Shown here piece after piece: positions 49,078 through 57,716 of a DNA stretch of 64,000 nucleotides. The DNA lies in NCBI RefSeq assembly GCF_024347375.1, contig NZ_AP025470.1:2294001-2358000 (forward strand), written 5' to 3'. The number at the start of each line of letters is the position of its first letter. Position 1 is the first letter of the stretch. The position numbers were made by a program, and so were the translations under genes. This DNA is from Vibrio coralliirubri (GTDB lineage Bacteria > Pseudomonadota > Gammaproteobacteria > Enterobacterales > Vibrionaceae). The notes under the pieces were generated by a model. The model ran no database searches, had not been told where the DNA came from, and saw nothing but the letters and a program-made list of their open reading frames with translations.

Positions 49078-50006
49078 AAGTAACTCCTCTTTTCCATGTG
49101 CTGAGCAAACGAATCAAAAGACGACGCTACATTGAAAATAGAAGCCCTGTAATTCAACGCTTCGCCATCCTTCTTTTGAACCAACATGTATAACGTATCA
49201 TTTTCAGGTTGGTCTACAGACGGATAGATACGGACAAAAACATCAACGTTGCAGTGGCTAGGTATCGCATCCGTTAGCTTTTGAGTGATCGCAGGCAACG
49301 AATAGGATTCATTATGCGCAATATGGAAAAAGTAGTGATTGGTATTATCTGTGTAGCTGTCGCGATATTCGGCTTTATCAACAAAATAAGGCAGTGGCGT
49401 ATAATAGGTTTGGAAAAGGTTGAACGCCGTTACGACAACACAAATCAATGCGACTAAATAGCCCGCTTTAACAAGGTGCGTATTGCTTTTTGAATTTAAA
49501 GGTTCTAATTCAGCTGAGTTCAGTTCTTGGTTGGAAGACGTCTTAAGACCTGAACCAGTGACTGCTGCCGCGTTAACGTCTGTAGAGATTTCAGTCGTAG
49601 CCAACACTTCTGGCTCGACAGGCGAAGAGTTTGTTTTAGATACCTTGTCAGTCACTTGAGAAGGCACAGTTTCAGTTTTGCTAGGCTTTATCGACTCATC
49701 GATTTCAAGTGAATAGCCCGTTTTACTGACCGTGCGAATCGTCGCACAGCCACAAGTCACTCGTGATAGCGTTTTTCTAATCTTAGATATCACGTTAGTG
49801 AGCGCTTGCTCTGAGACTATCACATTGCCCCAGCACCTATCAAATATCAGGCCTCGTTCAACACACTCACCAACATTTTCAAGTAAGAACAGAAACACCT
49901 TACCTTCTATCGGCGCGATAGTTTCTACGTGGCCATCTTCACGCACAAACTGCCTAAGCAAGGGATCATAAAGAGCATCACAGATTTGGTAGCTTTGTTG
50001 TTTCAC
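49068..50006 (-). CDS. ToxR-like transmembrane transcription regulator
   Basis: The protein has 312 residues. The N-terminal OmpR-type winged helix (about 10-103) shows CWGNVIVSEQALTNVISKIRKTL and the closing RTVSKTGYSLEI. A low-complexity Ser/Thr/Glu linker (about 104-178) leads to one membrane helix (about 180-200). The periplasmic domain (about 201-312) has two Cys residues (252 and 311). This is the ToxR/TcpP/VtrA layout, in which a membrane-bound factor binds DNA directly. It overlaps the partner gene by 10 bp. Targets and signal are unknown. Confidence 0.88.
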   Translation of the reverse strand: MKQQSYQICDALYDPLLRQFVREDGHVETIAPIEGKVFLFLLENVGECVERGLIFDRCWGNVIVSEQALTNVISKIRKTLSRVTCGCATIRTVSKTGYSLEIDESIKPSKTETVPSQVTDKVSKTNSSPVEPEVLATTEISTDVNAAAVTGSGLKTSSNQELNSAELEPLNSKSNTHLVKAGYLVALICVVVTAFNLFQTYYTPLPYFVDKAEYRDSYTDNTNHYFFHIAHNESYSLPAITQKLTDAIPSHCNVDVFVRIYPSVDQPENDTLYMLVQKKDGEALNYRASIFNVASSFDSFAQHMEKRSYFCD

Positions 50007-50115
50007 TATCGTCTTCTAGGTTTGAATTTGGTCGCATATGATATTGAATAGTTTATAAATGACCAGTAAATTTTCCTATATTAACGCAATTATTTTTCGA
50101 CGATAAATAACACTT

Positions 50116-50682
50116 TTATTTGTGCGGACAACCTACGATATGGTCATTAACCATGCCTGTCGCTTGCATGAACGCGTAACAGATTGTTTCCCCTACAAAC
50201 TTAAAGCCTCTCTTCTTCAAAAACTTACTCATCGCTTTAGATTGTTCGGTAGAAGCGGGAACTTGAGACATCTCGGTCCATTGATTCACGATCACTTCAT
50301 TGTCGACGAATTGCCATAAGGCATTTGAAAGAGAGCCAAACTCTTTCTGTAATTCAAGCGTTGCTCGCGCATTGTTGTATACCGAAGCGATCTTACCCTT
50401 GTGTTTAACCACATCGAAGTTTTCAATGATGTGCGGCACGTTGTCTTCATTCAACTCAGCTAGCTTGTTTAGATCGTAATTATCGAACGCGGCACGATAC
50501 CCTTTACGCTTTTTCAGGATCGTAATCCAACTCAGGCCCGCCTGAGCGCCTTCTAAAGTAATGAACTCAAACAGAACTTGGTCATCATAAACAGGCACGC
50601 CCCACTCTGCGTCGTGGTACTCCTTTTCAAGCTCATGTTTAAGCGCCCATGCACACGTTCTATATGATGTATTTACGTCCAT
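50116..50682 (-). CDS. tag: DNA-3-methyladenine glycosylase I
   Basis: The protein has 188 residues. The Zn-binding residues are at the two ends (Cys near residue 9 in TCAWAL, and His and Cys in NDHIVGCPHK), with the HDAEWGVP segment between. The catalytic region FEFITLEGAQAGLSW is intact. It removes alkylated adenine in base-excision repair. The longest frame starts from a TTG at 50730, inside the terminator of the upstream gene; the ATG at 50682 (MDVNTSYRTC) is preferred. Confidence 0.93.
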   Translation of the reverse strand: MDVNTSYRTCAWALKHELEKEYHDAEWGVPVYDDQVLFEFITLEGAQAGLSWITILKKRKGYRAAFDNYDLNKLAELNEDNVPHIIENFDVVKHKGKIASVYNNARATLELQKEFGSLSNALWQFVDNEVIVNQWTEMSQVPASTEQSKAMSKFLKKRGFKFVGETICYAFMQATGMVNDHIVGCPHK

Positions 50683-50710
50683 TTTTTGTATTCTCTTTTT
50701 ATCAATCGGT

Positions 50711-50743
50711 ATATAAAAATAATGCCCCAATTAGGGGCATTAT
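50711..50743 (-). terminator. Terminator of the RND efflux operon
   Basis: ATAATGCCCC / GGGGCATTAT with a 5-base loop, followed on the minus strand by TTTTTATA. Confidence 0.88.
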
Positions 50744-50761
50744 TTCAAAGGTCAGTTGACG

Positions 50762-53700
50762 TTAAGCCACTTCAATTTTATGGAATAGACGATACAACAC
50801 AGGTACTACGATTAGCGTGAGTACAGTCGCAAAGCCCAAACCAAACATGATGGTTACTGCCATTGGTTTAAAGAATATATCCGGTAGTAGAGGGATCATA
50901 CCTAGAATGGTGGTGATCGCCGCCATACATACCGGTCGAACACGGCTCAGTGCCGCATCAACAACCGCTACATACGGATCTTTACCGGACTTCATCTCAA
51001 TCTCAATTTGATCAAGCAGTACGATACCGTTCTTCAGAAGCATTCCAGATAGACTCAAGAAGCCCAACAATGCCATAAAGCCGAATGGTGTATTCAAGGC
51101 TAACAAGCCTGTCGTTACACCTATTAAGGCGAGTGGCACCGTTAACCAAACAATCAGAGGCTCTTTCACCGAGTTAAACAAGAATACAGTGATTAAGAAC
51201 ATGAACAAGTAACCCAGAGGCATGGTTGTGAACAGTGACGCCTGTGCATCTGCTGACGACTCATATTCACCCCCCCATTCCAATGAGTAACCCGGCGGCA
51301 TCTCAATCGCTTCAATCTGTGGTTGTAAACGTTTCTGTAGAGTTGAGGCCGTCTCTTCACCCAATAGATCAGGATCCGCCATTACCGTCAGCATACGCTT
51401 ACGGTTCTTACGGATGATCAGTGGATCTTCCCATTCTAGCTCGTAACCCAACGTTACTTGTTGAAGTGGGATGTATTCACTTAATGCTGGGCTCCAGATC
51501 TTCATGCCTTCGATGTTACGAATATCGACACGCTCATCTTCAGGTAAACGAGCCACAATCGGCATCAACGTTGTACCATCACGATACACACCAATCGACT
51601 TACCAGAGAAAGACATTGCTAGGAAATCATCAACGTCAGATTTGGTAATACCATAACGACGCGCTTGGCTTTCATTGAACTGAGGCTCTAATACCTTAGT
51701 TCTTTCACGCCAATCGTGACGAACGTTAAATGCACCTTCATCAGCACGCATGATATCCATCACTTGAGCAGCGATTGAACGTAAAACCGTTGGATCAGAA
51801 CCCACAATTCGAGCTTCAATTTTCGCACCGCCACCAGGACCTAATTCAATCTGTTTCAGCTTGTAATCAATCTCAGGGAACTGGCTACCCACATGCTCAC
51901 GGAAACGTTTCATTAGCCCTTCAAGCACTTCATAACTTTTCACACGAACCGTTATCTCGCCGTAAGCGCTATAACTTTTCTCAGGTGAGTAAGTCAGCAT
52001 GAAACGTTGCAGGCCTTTACCCGCCGTTGTCGTGATATGTTCAACTTCGTCCTGCTCTGCTAACCAACTCTCAAGCACTTTAAGCTTGGTATTGGTCGCT
52101 CGAATATCGGTACCTTCTGGCATCCACACATCCACTTGGAACATAGGTGTAGTTGAAGACGGGAAGAAGGCTTGCTTAACGAAACCAAAACCGTACACAC
52201 TCGCGCCTAAACCAATAATCAGAACAAACATGGTCAGCCAAGCACGTTTCATACAGAACTCAAGGAAGTTTTTGTAGATAACAAAAACCATCCCGTTGTA
52301 TGGGTCCTTACCTTCGTTATCTGGGTCGACCTTCTGACCTTTAAAGAACATGTCAGCAAAGAACGGCGTGAGCGAGATGGCAGTAAACCAACTCAACATC
52401 AAGGAGATCAGTAGCACCGTGAACAAGGTGCCACAGTATTCGCCTGTTGAGTCTTCAGATAAACCAATTGGAGCAAACGCAGTCACCGCAATAACCGTCG
52501 CACCAAGTAGCGGCCATTTGGTTTGGGTTACGATATCGGTGGCGGCCTGCATCCGGGTTCGCCCCTTCTGCGTGCCGATCAATATCCCTTCCACCACCAC
52601 AATGGCGTTATCCACCAGCATCCCCAAGGCGATAACCAACGCGCCCAGTGAAATACGTTGTAGGTCGATCTTGAAGTACTGCATGAAAATGAAGGTACCG
52701 AAAACGGTCAACAACAATATCAAGCCGATCAACAATCCCGAGCGTAGTCCCATGAAGAACAGTAACACTACGATTACGATAGCAACCGCTTGTCCTAAGC
52801 TCACCACAAATCCGCTTACCGACTTGTCTACCTCTTTGGGTTGGTTATAAACCTCGGAGATATCGATACCGACGGGTTGTTGATATTTTAGTTCGGCCAG
52901 TCTTCGGTCAAACGCTTCACCAACCGCTACCACGTTCACGCCTTGCGCAAAAGAGACACCAAGGTTAAGTGCGAGCTTGCCGTTATAGCCAATGATGTTA
53001 CTTGGAACTTCAACATAACCACGAGTGACATTCGCCACATCTTTTAGATAGATAAGCCCTTGAGCGCCACCTTCTGTCAGAATCAAATCACCAAGTTGTT
53101 CAACATTCTGGAACTCACCCGTTGGATGGATTCGAATGTATTCGTCGCCAATTCTGACCGCACCAGCACTTGATACAATATTTTGAGTCGATAAAAGGTT
53201 GAATACTGTGCTTGGAGACAGACCCAGAGAGCTTATTCGTTTCATCGATATCTCAATGAACACTTGCTCTTGTTGTTGGCCGGAAACGGAGACTTTACTG
53301 ACTCCATCGACCAACTCGAGCTCTCGCCTTAGGTAATCAATGTAATCGAGCAACTCTTTATAGCTGTAACCATCCCCCGTCACCGCCAGCAAAATACCGT
53401 AAACGTCACCGAAGTCATCGATGACTTGAGGGTCATTGACCCCGGGTGGCAGCTCCACCTTGAGATCATTCACTTTTCGGCGAAGTTCATCCCAAATTTG
53501 CGGAAGATCGTCTGGGCCGTAGTTATTCTTCATCGTCACCGTTACCTGAGACAGGCCACGGCTTGAAATAGAGTTCACTTCGTCTACATAGGTAAGCTGT
53601 TGAATCGCTTTCTCTAGTGGGTAAGTAACTTCTTCTTCCACCTGCTGAGGCGTTGCCCCTGGGTATGAAGTCACGACCATTGCATCTTTGATGGTAAAGG

Positions 53701-53872
53701 CAGGATCTTCTAAACGACCCAGACCGAAGAACGCAGAAACACCACCAATAAGAAAGATCAGAGATAGCATCCAGCTAATGACTTTGTTACGTATAAAGTA
53801 AGAAGCAACACCTGTGATCTGATCATCACCCTGTTGATCGTCATTTTGAGGCTTGTTATTTACTTCACTCAT
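50762..53872 (-). CDS. RND efflux permease of a two-adaptor pump
   Basis: The protein has 1,036 residues, full length for an RND pump with twelve membrane helices and two large periplasmic loops. The membrane helix 4 motif is LGMLVDNAIVVVEG: the Asp-Asn pair replaces the Asp-Asp of AcrB and is typical of TriC-like pumps. It exports drugs or other toxic molecules using the proton gradient. It is preceded by two adaptor genes, as in Pseudomonas TriABC and Vibrio VexIJK/VmeGHI. No outer-membrane channel gene is here, so it should use TolC encoded elsewhere. The substrate is unknown. Confidence 0.9.
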   Translation of the reverse strand: MSEVNNKPQNDDQQGDDQITGVASYFIRNKVISWMLSLIFLIGGVSAFFGLGRLEDPAFTIKDAMVVTSYPGATPQQVEEEVTYPLEKAIQQLTYVDEVNSISSRGLSQVTVTMKNNYGPDDLPQIWDELRRKVNDLKVELPPGVNDPQVIDDFGDVYGILLAVTGDGYSYKELLDYIDYLRRELELVDGVSKVSVSGQQQEQVFIEISMKRISSLGLSPSTVFNLLSTQNIVSSAGAVRIGDEYIRIHPTGEFQNVEQLGDLILTEGGAQGLIYLKDVANVTRGYVEVPSNIIGYNGKLALNLGVSFAQGVNVVAVGEAFDRRLAELKYQQPVGIDISEVYNQPKEVDKSVSGFVVSLGQAVAIVIVVLLFFMGLRSGLLIGLILLLTVFGTFIFMQYFKIDLQRISLGALVIALGMLVDNAIVVVEGILIGTQKGRTRMQAATDIVTQTKWPLLGATVIAVTAFAPIGLSEDSTGEYCGTLFTVLLISLMLSWFTAISLTPFFADMFFKGQKVDPDNEGKDPYNGMVFVIYKNFLEFCMKRAWLTMFVLIIGLGASVYGFGFVKQAFFPSSTTPMFQVDVWMPEGTDIRATNTKLKVLESWLAEQDEVEHITTTAGKGLQRFMLTYSPEKSYSAYGEITVRVKSYEVLEGLMKRFREHVGSQFPEIDYKLKQIELGPGGGAKIEARIVGSDPTVLRSIAAQVMDIMRADEGAFNVRHDWRERTKVLEPQFNESQARRYGITKSDVDDFLAMSFSGKSIGVYRDGTTLMPIVARLPEDERVDIRNIEGMKIWSPALSEYIPLQQVTLGYELEWEDPLIIRKNRKRMLTVMADPDLLGEETASTLQKRLQPQIEAIEMPPGYSLEWGGEYESSADAQASLFTTMPLGYLFMFLITVFLFNSVKEPLIVWLTVPLALIGVTTGLLALNTPFGFMALLGFLSLSGMLLKNGIVLLDQIEIEMKSGKDPYVAVVDAALSRVRPVCMAAITTILGMIPLLPDIFFKPMAVTIMFGLGFATVLTLIVVPVLYRLFHKIEVA

Positions 53873-54950
53873 TGTTCGTCTCCTGAGACAATACTTCCAC
53901 TGTCATCCCATCTCGCAATCGCGATACGCCTGCAACAACGACATGCTGCCCCATTTCCAGTCCTTTCATGACCTGCAATGTTTTCTGATTTGCTTTTCCT
54001 AATACGACTTGCTGTTTCGAAACGGTATTGTCGTCATTAAGCACCCATACATAAGAGTTTTGACGCGTTAAATCATCACCATCGGCATTAAATACCGCTT
54101 CAATTGGAATCAACACACCGACTTTTAGCTCTAAGCCGATTTCTCGCCCATTTGAAGTCACCTCAACCGCCATACCGTCCAGAATCAAGTCATCCTCAGG
54201 CATAGGCAAAGCAAGCGTCACCGTAAATGTGCCCGTACTTGGATCCGGTTCTGTTGTGAACTCCTTAATACCTGCCGTGTATTCATTGCCACTCGGCACT
54301 CTAACCACAGCCTCAACGTTCGATAGCAGTTGTTCACTCGGTTGATTGACGTAGATTTGGTCAGGCAGTTGAATAACGACTTCAACATCTTCGACACTGT
54401 GGATGTTCACTACTTGTTGGCCTACCTGAATATTTTCATATTGGTCGACACTGACACGAGAAATGATCCCATCAACAGGTGCACGAAGCATGGTGAACGA
54501 TAAGCGCAGTTTCGCCAGTTCCAACTCGGCATAAGCAATCTGGCGTTGAGCGGCAATTTCATCGAATTGCGACTTAGCCAATAAGCCTTTCTTCACTAGC
54601 GGACTCGAACGTCGGTATTGGCTATTGATTACCGTGTAACGCGCTTGAGCATTGTCCACATCCAATTGATAATCGGTTGGGTCAAGCTCGGCAATGATGT
54701 CTCCTTTAGAAACACGTTCACCTTCTTTCACATCTAGCTTGAAGATTTCACCAGCCACTCGGAAACTAAGGTGAGCTTTCTCAGCAGCGTTTGCTACCGC
54801 GGGGAAATAGAGTTTGTCGCTAAAATCGATGACTGAAATCTCGATAGCTTTAACCAAGGGCTTGTTATTCACTTCTACAGCTTGCTTATCTTCACAAGCC
54901 GTCAGTAAGGCTAAACACGACAGGCCAGCGGCCACTTTAAGTGCTTTCAT
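53865..54950 (-). CDS. RND efflux periplasmic adaptor 2 (lipoprotein)
   Basis: The protein has 361 residues with a lipoprotein signal (lipobox LLTAC) anchoring it in the inner membrane. A split lipoyl/barrel-sandwich domain (FRVAGEIFKLDVKEGERVSKGDIIAELDPTDYQ) flanks a short alpha hairpin, followed by the beta-barrel domain. The longest frame begins at 55007, but the ATG at 54950 starts the lipoprotein signal. It follows the first adaptor gene by one base and overlaps the pump gene by 8 bp. Confidence 0.9.
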   Translation of the reverse strand: MKALKVAAGLSCLALLTACEDKQAVEVNNKPLVKAIEISVIDFSDKLYFPAVANAAEKAHLSFRVAGEIFKLDVKEGERVSKGDIIAELDPTDYQLDVDNAQARYTVINSQYRRSSPLVKKGLLAKSQFDEIAAQRQIAYAELELAKLRLSFTMLRAPVDGIISRVSVDQYENIQVGQQVVNIHSVEDVEVVIQLPDQIYVNQPSEQLLSNVEAVVRVPSGNEYTAGIKEFTTEPDPSTGTFTVTLALPMPEDDLILDGMAVEVTSNGREIGLELKVGVLIPIEAVFNADGDDLTRQNSYVWVLNDDNTVSKQQVVLGKANQKTLQVMKGLEMGQHVVVAGVSRLRDGMTVEVLSQETNNE

Positions 54951-54951
54951 G

Positions 54952-55986
54952 TTATAGCCCCCTTTCCTTGATCCACTCTCGAACTTTAATGCCCGATTCA
55001 AGACCATTGACGCCAGAAGTCACAATGCGATCGCCATCGTTCAATCCAGAGACGATATGACGTTTTTCATCGATGACAATGGCAACATTTTCAACAATGC
55101 CGTCGCTATTCACACGCCACACAGAGACATCATCTCCATCGGTCATCATTGCTGACGTTGGAATTTTGGTGGCGGCAGCTAACGATGAAACGAGATTTAC
55201 CGAGCCAGACATACCGGGCAAAATACCCACATCGATTGGTCTTTCCATTACCATGGTAACCTTGTACGAACCTGTTTTCGGGTCGGCTTCGGTATCCACT
55301 TCTTGGAAGGTTAGAACATAAGAGTTTTCAGGAAATGCATCAAAAACCATGGTTGCATCTGTCTCGAACCCTGAAGAAAAGCGCGTAATAAGTTGGTCGG
55401 GTAATAAGAAAACGACTTTAAGAATTTGATTGGTCTGAATATTCATCACGCCTTGTTTAGCCGCAATGTATTCATGGTTTTCCGCCGGAATAATGGAAAT
55501 TGTTCCATCGTAAGGCGCAACAAGAGTGGTATAGCGAAGGTTTGCTTTGGCTTGATTAAGCATCGCTTTAGCAGAATTGTGATTGGCTTTCGCTTGATCG
55601 AAATCTTGCTCAGATACGACTCGATCTTTACGTAGCTTAATCGAACGTTGGTATTGAACGTCAGCAAGCTTAAAATTGGCTCTTGCTTGCTTCTCTAACA
55701 GCTGATATTCGTCAGGATTGAGCGTTGCAAGCCCTTCACCTTTACTCACCTTTTGACCAGATGTGACATCGATAGTCTGAAGTAGCCCTGGAACACGAAA
55801 TGCCAGTACGGCTTTGTCACCCGCTTCAGTGGTGGCAGGAAAGCTACGTTCAAAGGCATTACTACCGACGGAAACGGTGAAGAGTTTGGCGGGTCTAGAA
55901 TCAGGTTCAGGTACGGGAGGAAGCTCCTTACCACACCCAGACAACCCAGCTAAGGCTGTCAATAGGACAACGGAGGCTCTATACAT
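54952..55986 (-). CDS. RND efflux periplasmic adaptor 1 (lipoprotein)
   Basis: The protein has 344 residues with lipobox LSGC. It shares the adaptor layout with its neighbour: FRVPGLLQTIDVTSGQKVSKGEGLATLNPDEYQ, an alpha hairpin (about 100-135) and barrel domains. First gene of the three-gene pump operon. The two adaptors are clearly related to each other but diverged, suggesting a fixed heteromeric adaptor ring. Confidence 0.9.
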   Translation of the reverse strand: MYRASVVLLTALAGLSGCGKELPPVPEPDSRPAKLFTVSVGSNAFERSFPATTEAGDKAVLAFRVPGLLQTIDVTSGQKVSKGEGLATLNPDEYQLLEKQARANFKLADVQYQRSIKLRKDRVVSEQDFDQAKANHNSAKAMLNQAKANLRYTTLVAPYDGTISIIPAENHEYIAAKQGVMNIQTNQILKVVFLLPDQLITRFSSGFETDATMVFDAFPENSYVLTFQEVDTEADPKTGSYKVTMVMERPIDVGILPGMSGSVNLVSSLAAATKIPTSAMMTDGDDVSVWRVNSDGIVENVAIVIDEKRHIVSGLNDGDRIVTSGVNGLESGIKVREWIKERGL

Positions 55987-56080
55987 TGGTGATCATCCAT
56001 ATCTATAAATATTTTTATAACATAGATTAATCACATGTAACTTACCAGTTATCGTAAGATTTATTTAGACAAAATTATTA

Positions 56081-56120
56081 AAAAAAATAACGGCTTGGAA
56101 TAAATTTTCCTAAACCGTTA
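56081..56120 (-). terminator. Terminator of pspABC
   Basis: On the minus strand AACGGTTTAGGAA pairs with TTCCAAGCCGTT (one bulge, one G-U), followed by eight Ts. Confidence 0.75.
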
Positions 56121-56143
56121 TCGAATCTTTTTTAGACTTATCG

Positions 56144-56530
56144 CTACATGTTCTTAAATGCGCGGTCGACTTTGAAAGTATCGGAGGTCACATAAGCTTC
56201 CATGTTGCGGACACTGGTCTCTAACTTCTGGAAATCACCCTCTAAAGTGCCCAGTAACGACTCTGCCGTTTGCCCTTTTTCCCAAGGCTTTTGTTTGAGT
56301 GTGTGCTCTTGCTTGGCTTTCATCTCATCAACATAGTGAGGTGGTTGTTTTTCAAGCATAAATGTCAAAGCTAAATACGCTAATAACACCAGAAAGCTAC
56401 CACCAAGCAGTGCCGCAGAGATAACTAAGATGCGAACCAACCACACTTCAAGGCCAAAGTAGTTCGCTAACCCTGCACACACACCAGACAATTTGCCGTT
56501 AATCGTGTCGCGATACAGTTCTCTACTCAT
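56144..56530 (-). CDS. pspC: Phage-shock protein PspC
   Basis: The protein has 128 residues. The PspC domain (LYRDTINGKLSGVCAGLANYFGLEVWLVRIL) is followed by a membrane helix (about 36-60) and a cytoplasmic or periplasmic helical tail. It senses envelope stress with PspB and releases PspA from PspF. The longest frame starts at 56560; the ATG at 56530 follows GGAG at good spacing. Overlaps pspB by 8 bp. Confidence 0.93.
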   Translation of the reverse strand: MSRELYRDTINGKLSGVCAGLANYFGLEVWLVRILVISAALLGGSFLVLLAYLALTFMLEKQPPHYVDEMKAKQEHTLKQKPWEKGQTAESLLGTLEGDFQKLETSVRNMEAYVTSDTFKVDRAFKNM

Positions 56531-56756
56531 AGTTTCGTCTCCAGTTAGGCGACTCCGCATCCAGTATTTTTTCTAGCGTTTTCACTCGGTCTTGCATAGA
56601 TTCGGCTTGTGCAGAAAGCTTATGCAGACGTTGAAGATCCGTTTCAGAAAGACCATTGCTGGATTTCTTCTTGCTGCGGTAATGTAAGAATAACCATAGC
56701 GGCGCCACGAAGATTAAAAAGACAATCAGTGGACCTGCAATTAGAAATGTTGACAT
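56523..56756 (-). CDS. pspB: Phage-shock protein PspB
   Basis: The protein has 77 residues: an N-terminal membrane helix (about 3-25), a basic stretch (HYRSKKKSS) and a leucine-zipper-like helix (DLQRLHKLSAQAESMQDRVKTLEKIL). It is the toxin-regulation partner of PspC in the inner membrane. The longest frame uses a TTG at 56762; the ATG at 56756 has AGGAG six bases upstream. Confidence 0.93.
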   Translation of the reverse strand: MSTFLIAGPLIVFLIFVAPLWLFLHYRSKKKSSNGLSETDLQRLHKLSAQAESMQDRVKTLEKILDAESPNWRRNYE

Positions 56757-56770
56757 AGACAACTCCTAAA

Positions 56771-57442
56771 TTATTTATCGCGGTTTTCAACTTGTTGCTT
56801 CAGTTTCGCTAGCTCTTTTTCTATTTCATCTTGAGCTTGTAGCTCGGCAAATTCTTGGTCTAAAGATTTTGCGTTGCCAGTCTTAGCGTAAACGTCCGCT
56901 TCAGCTTCTAATTCATCCACTTTACGCGAGAATTGCTCAAACTTCGCCATTGCTTCGTTGGTTTTGCTTGAATGCAGATGTTTTTGAACATCACGACGAT
57001 TGCTCGCTGCATTATTACGAATCATTAATGCTTGTTGCTTTGCGCGAGTTTCTGCAATTTTGGTTTCAAGCTTGCCGATCTCACTGGTTAGCTTTTCGAT
57101 GGTTTCATGAACCAAAGTTTGCTCGGTGTGAAGGCTCTTGATGATGTCTTCCAGTTTTTGCTTTTCTATTAGCGCCGCTCTTGCCAGATCTTCACGTTGC
57201 TTAGTCAGTGCGAGTGTCGCTTTGTTTTGCCAATCTAGAATCTGAGTTTCGATAGCTTCAACTTTACGTGCTAGCTCTTTCTTGTCTGCGATTGCTTTTG
57301 CTGAGTTAGTACGAACCTCAACCAGCGTATCTTCCATTTCTTGGATAATCAGGCGAATCATCTTTTCAGGATCTTCAGCCTTATCTAATAGTGCACTGAT
57401 GTTTGAATTTACAATGTCTGCAAAGCGAGAAAAAATACCCAT
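56771..57442 (-). CDS. pspA: Phage-shock protein PspA
   Basis: The protein has 223 residues, nearly all coiled coil, beginning with the amphipathic helix [28 protein letters not shown]. PspA binds PspF and keeps it inactive; under membrane stress it moves to the membrane and stabilises it. AAGGAG lies six bases before the ATG. First gene of pspABC, behind a sigma-54-type promoter. Confidence 0.95.
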   Translation of the reverse strand: MGIFSRFADIVNSNISALLDKAEDPEKMIRLIIQEMEDTLVEVRTNSAKAIADKKELARKVEAIETQILDWQNKATLALTKQREDLARAALIEKQKLEDIIKSLHTEQTLVHETIEKLTSEIGKLETKIAETRAKQQALMIRNNAASNRRDVQKHLHSSKTNEAMAKFEQFSRKVDELEAEADVYAKTGNAKSLDQEFAELQAQDEIEKELAKLKQQVENRDK

Positions 57443-57551
57443 GAGGAACTCCTTAATTACAATGATGGCAAATGCGTTTCAAATCGTTGTGCGACTTTAT
57501 CGATCCACTTGCTCAAAAATTTACGTTTGTTGTTAAACCTACCATAAGTGA

Positions 57552-57568
57552 TCCAAGTAGCGTGCCAA
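57552..57568 (-). promoter_or_regulatory. Sigma-54-type promoter of pspABC
   Basis: On the minus strand TTGGCAC-GCTAC-TTGG fits the -24/-12 consensus TTGGCAC-N5-TTGC except that the -12 GC is GG. It lies about 110 bases before the pspA start. PspF, encoded divergently, is the expected activator and would bind between here and 57716. Confidence 0.75.
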
Positions 57569-57716
57569 CTTTTAAGCCATTTATTATCAGTTACTTACAA
57601 TAAAATGGTGATTAACCTGAACCATGCTATGATGAATTTAGCCAAGTATTGGTATTTTTCACCACTACGGCTCTTACATGACTATCTCCAGCGATTAATT
57701 CATACAAGGACCCGCT

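Noticed and set aside
52350..52850. Open frame of 166 codons opposite the RND pump gene
   Set aside because: Antisense shadow of a conserved membrane-helix region; low-complexity Thr/Ile-rich translation.
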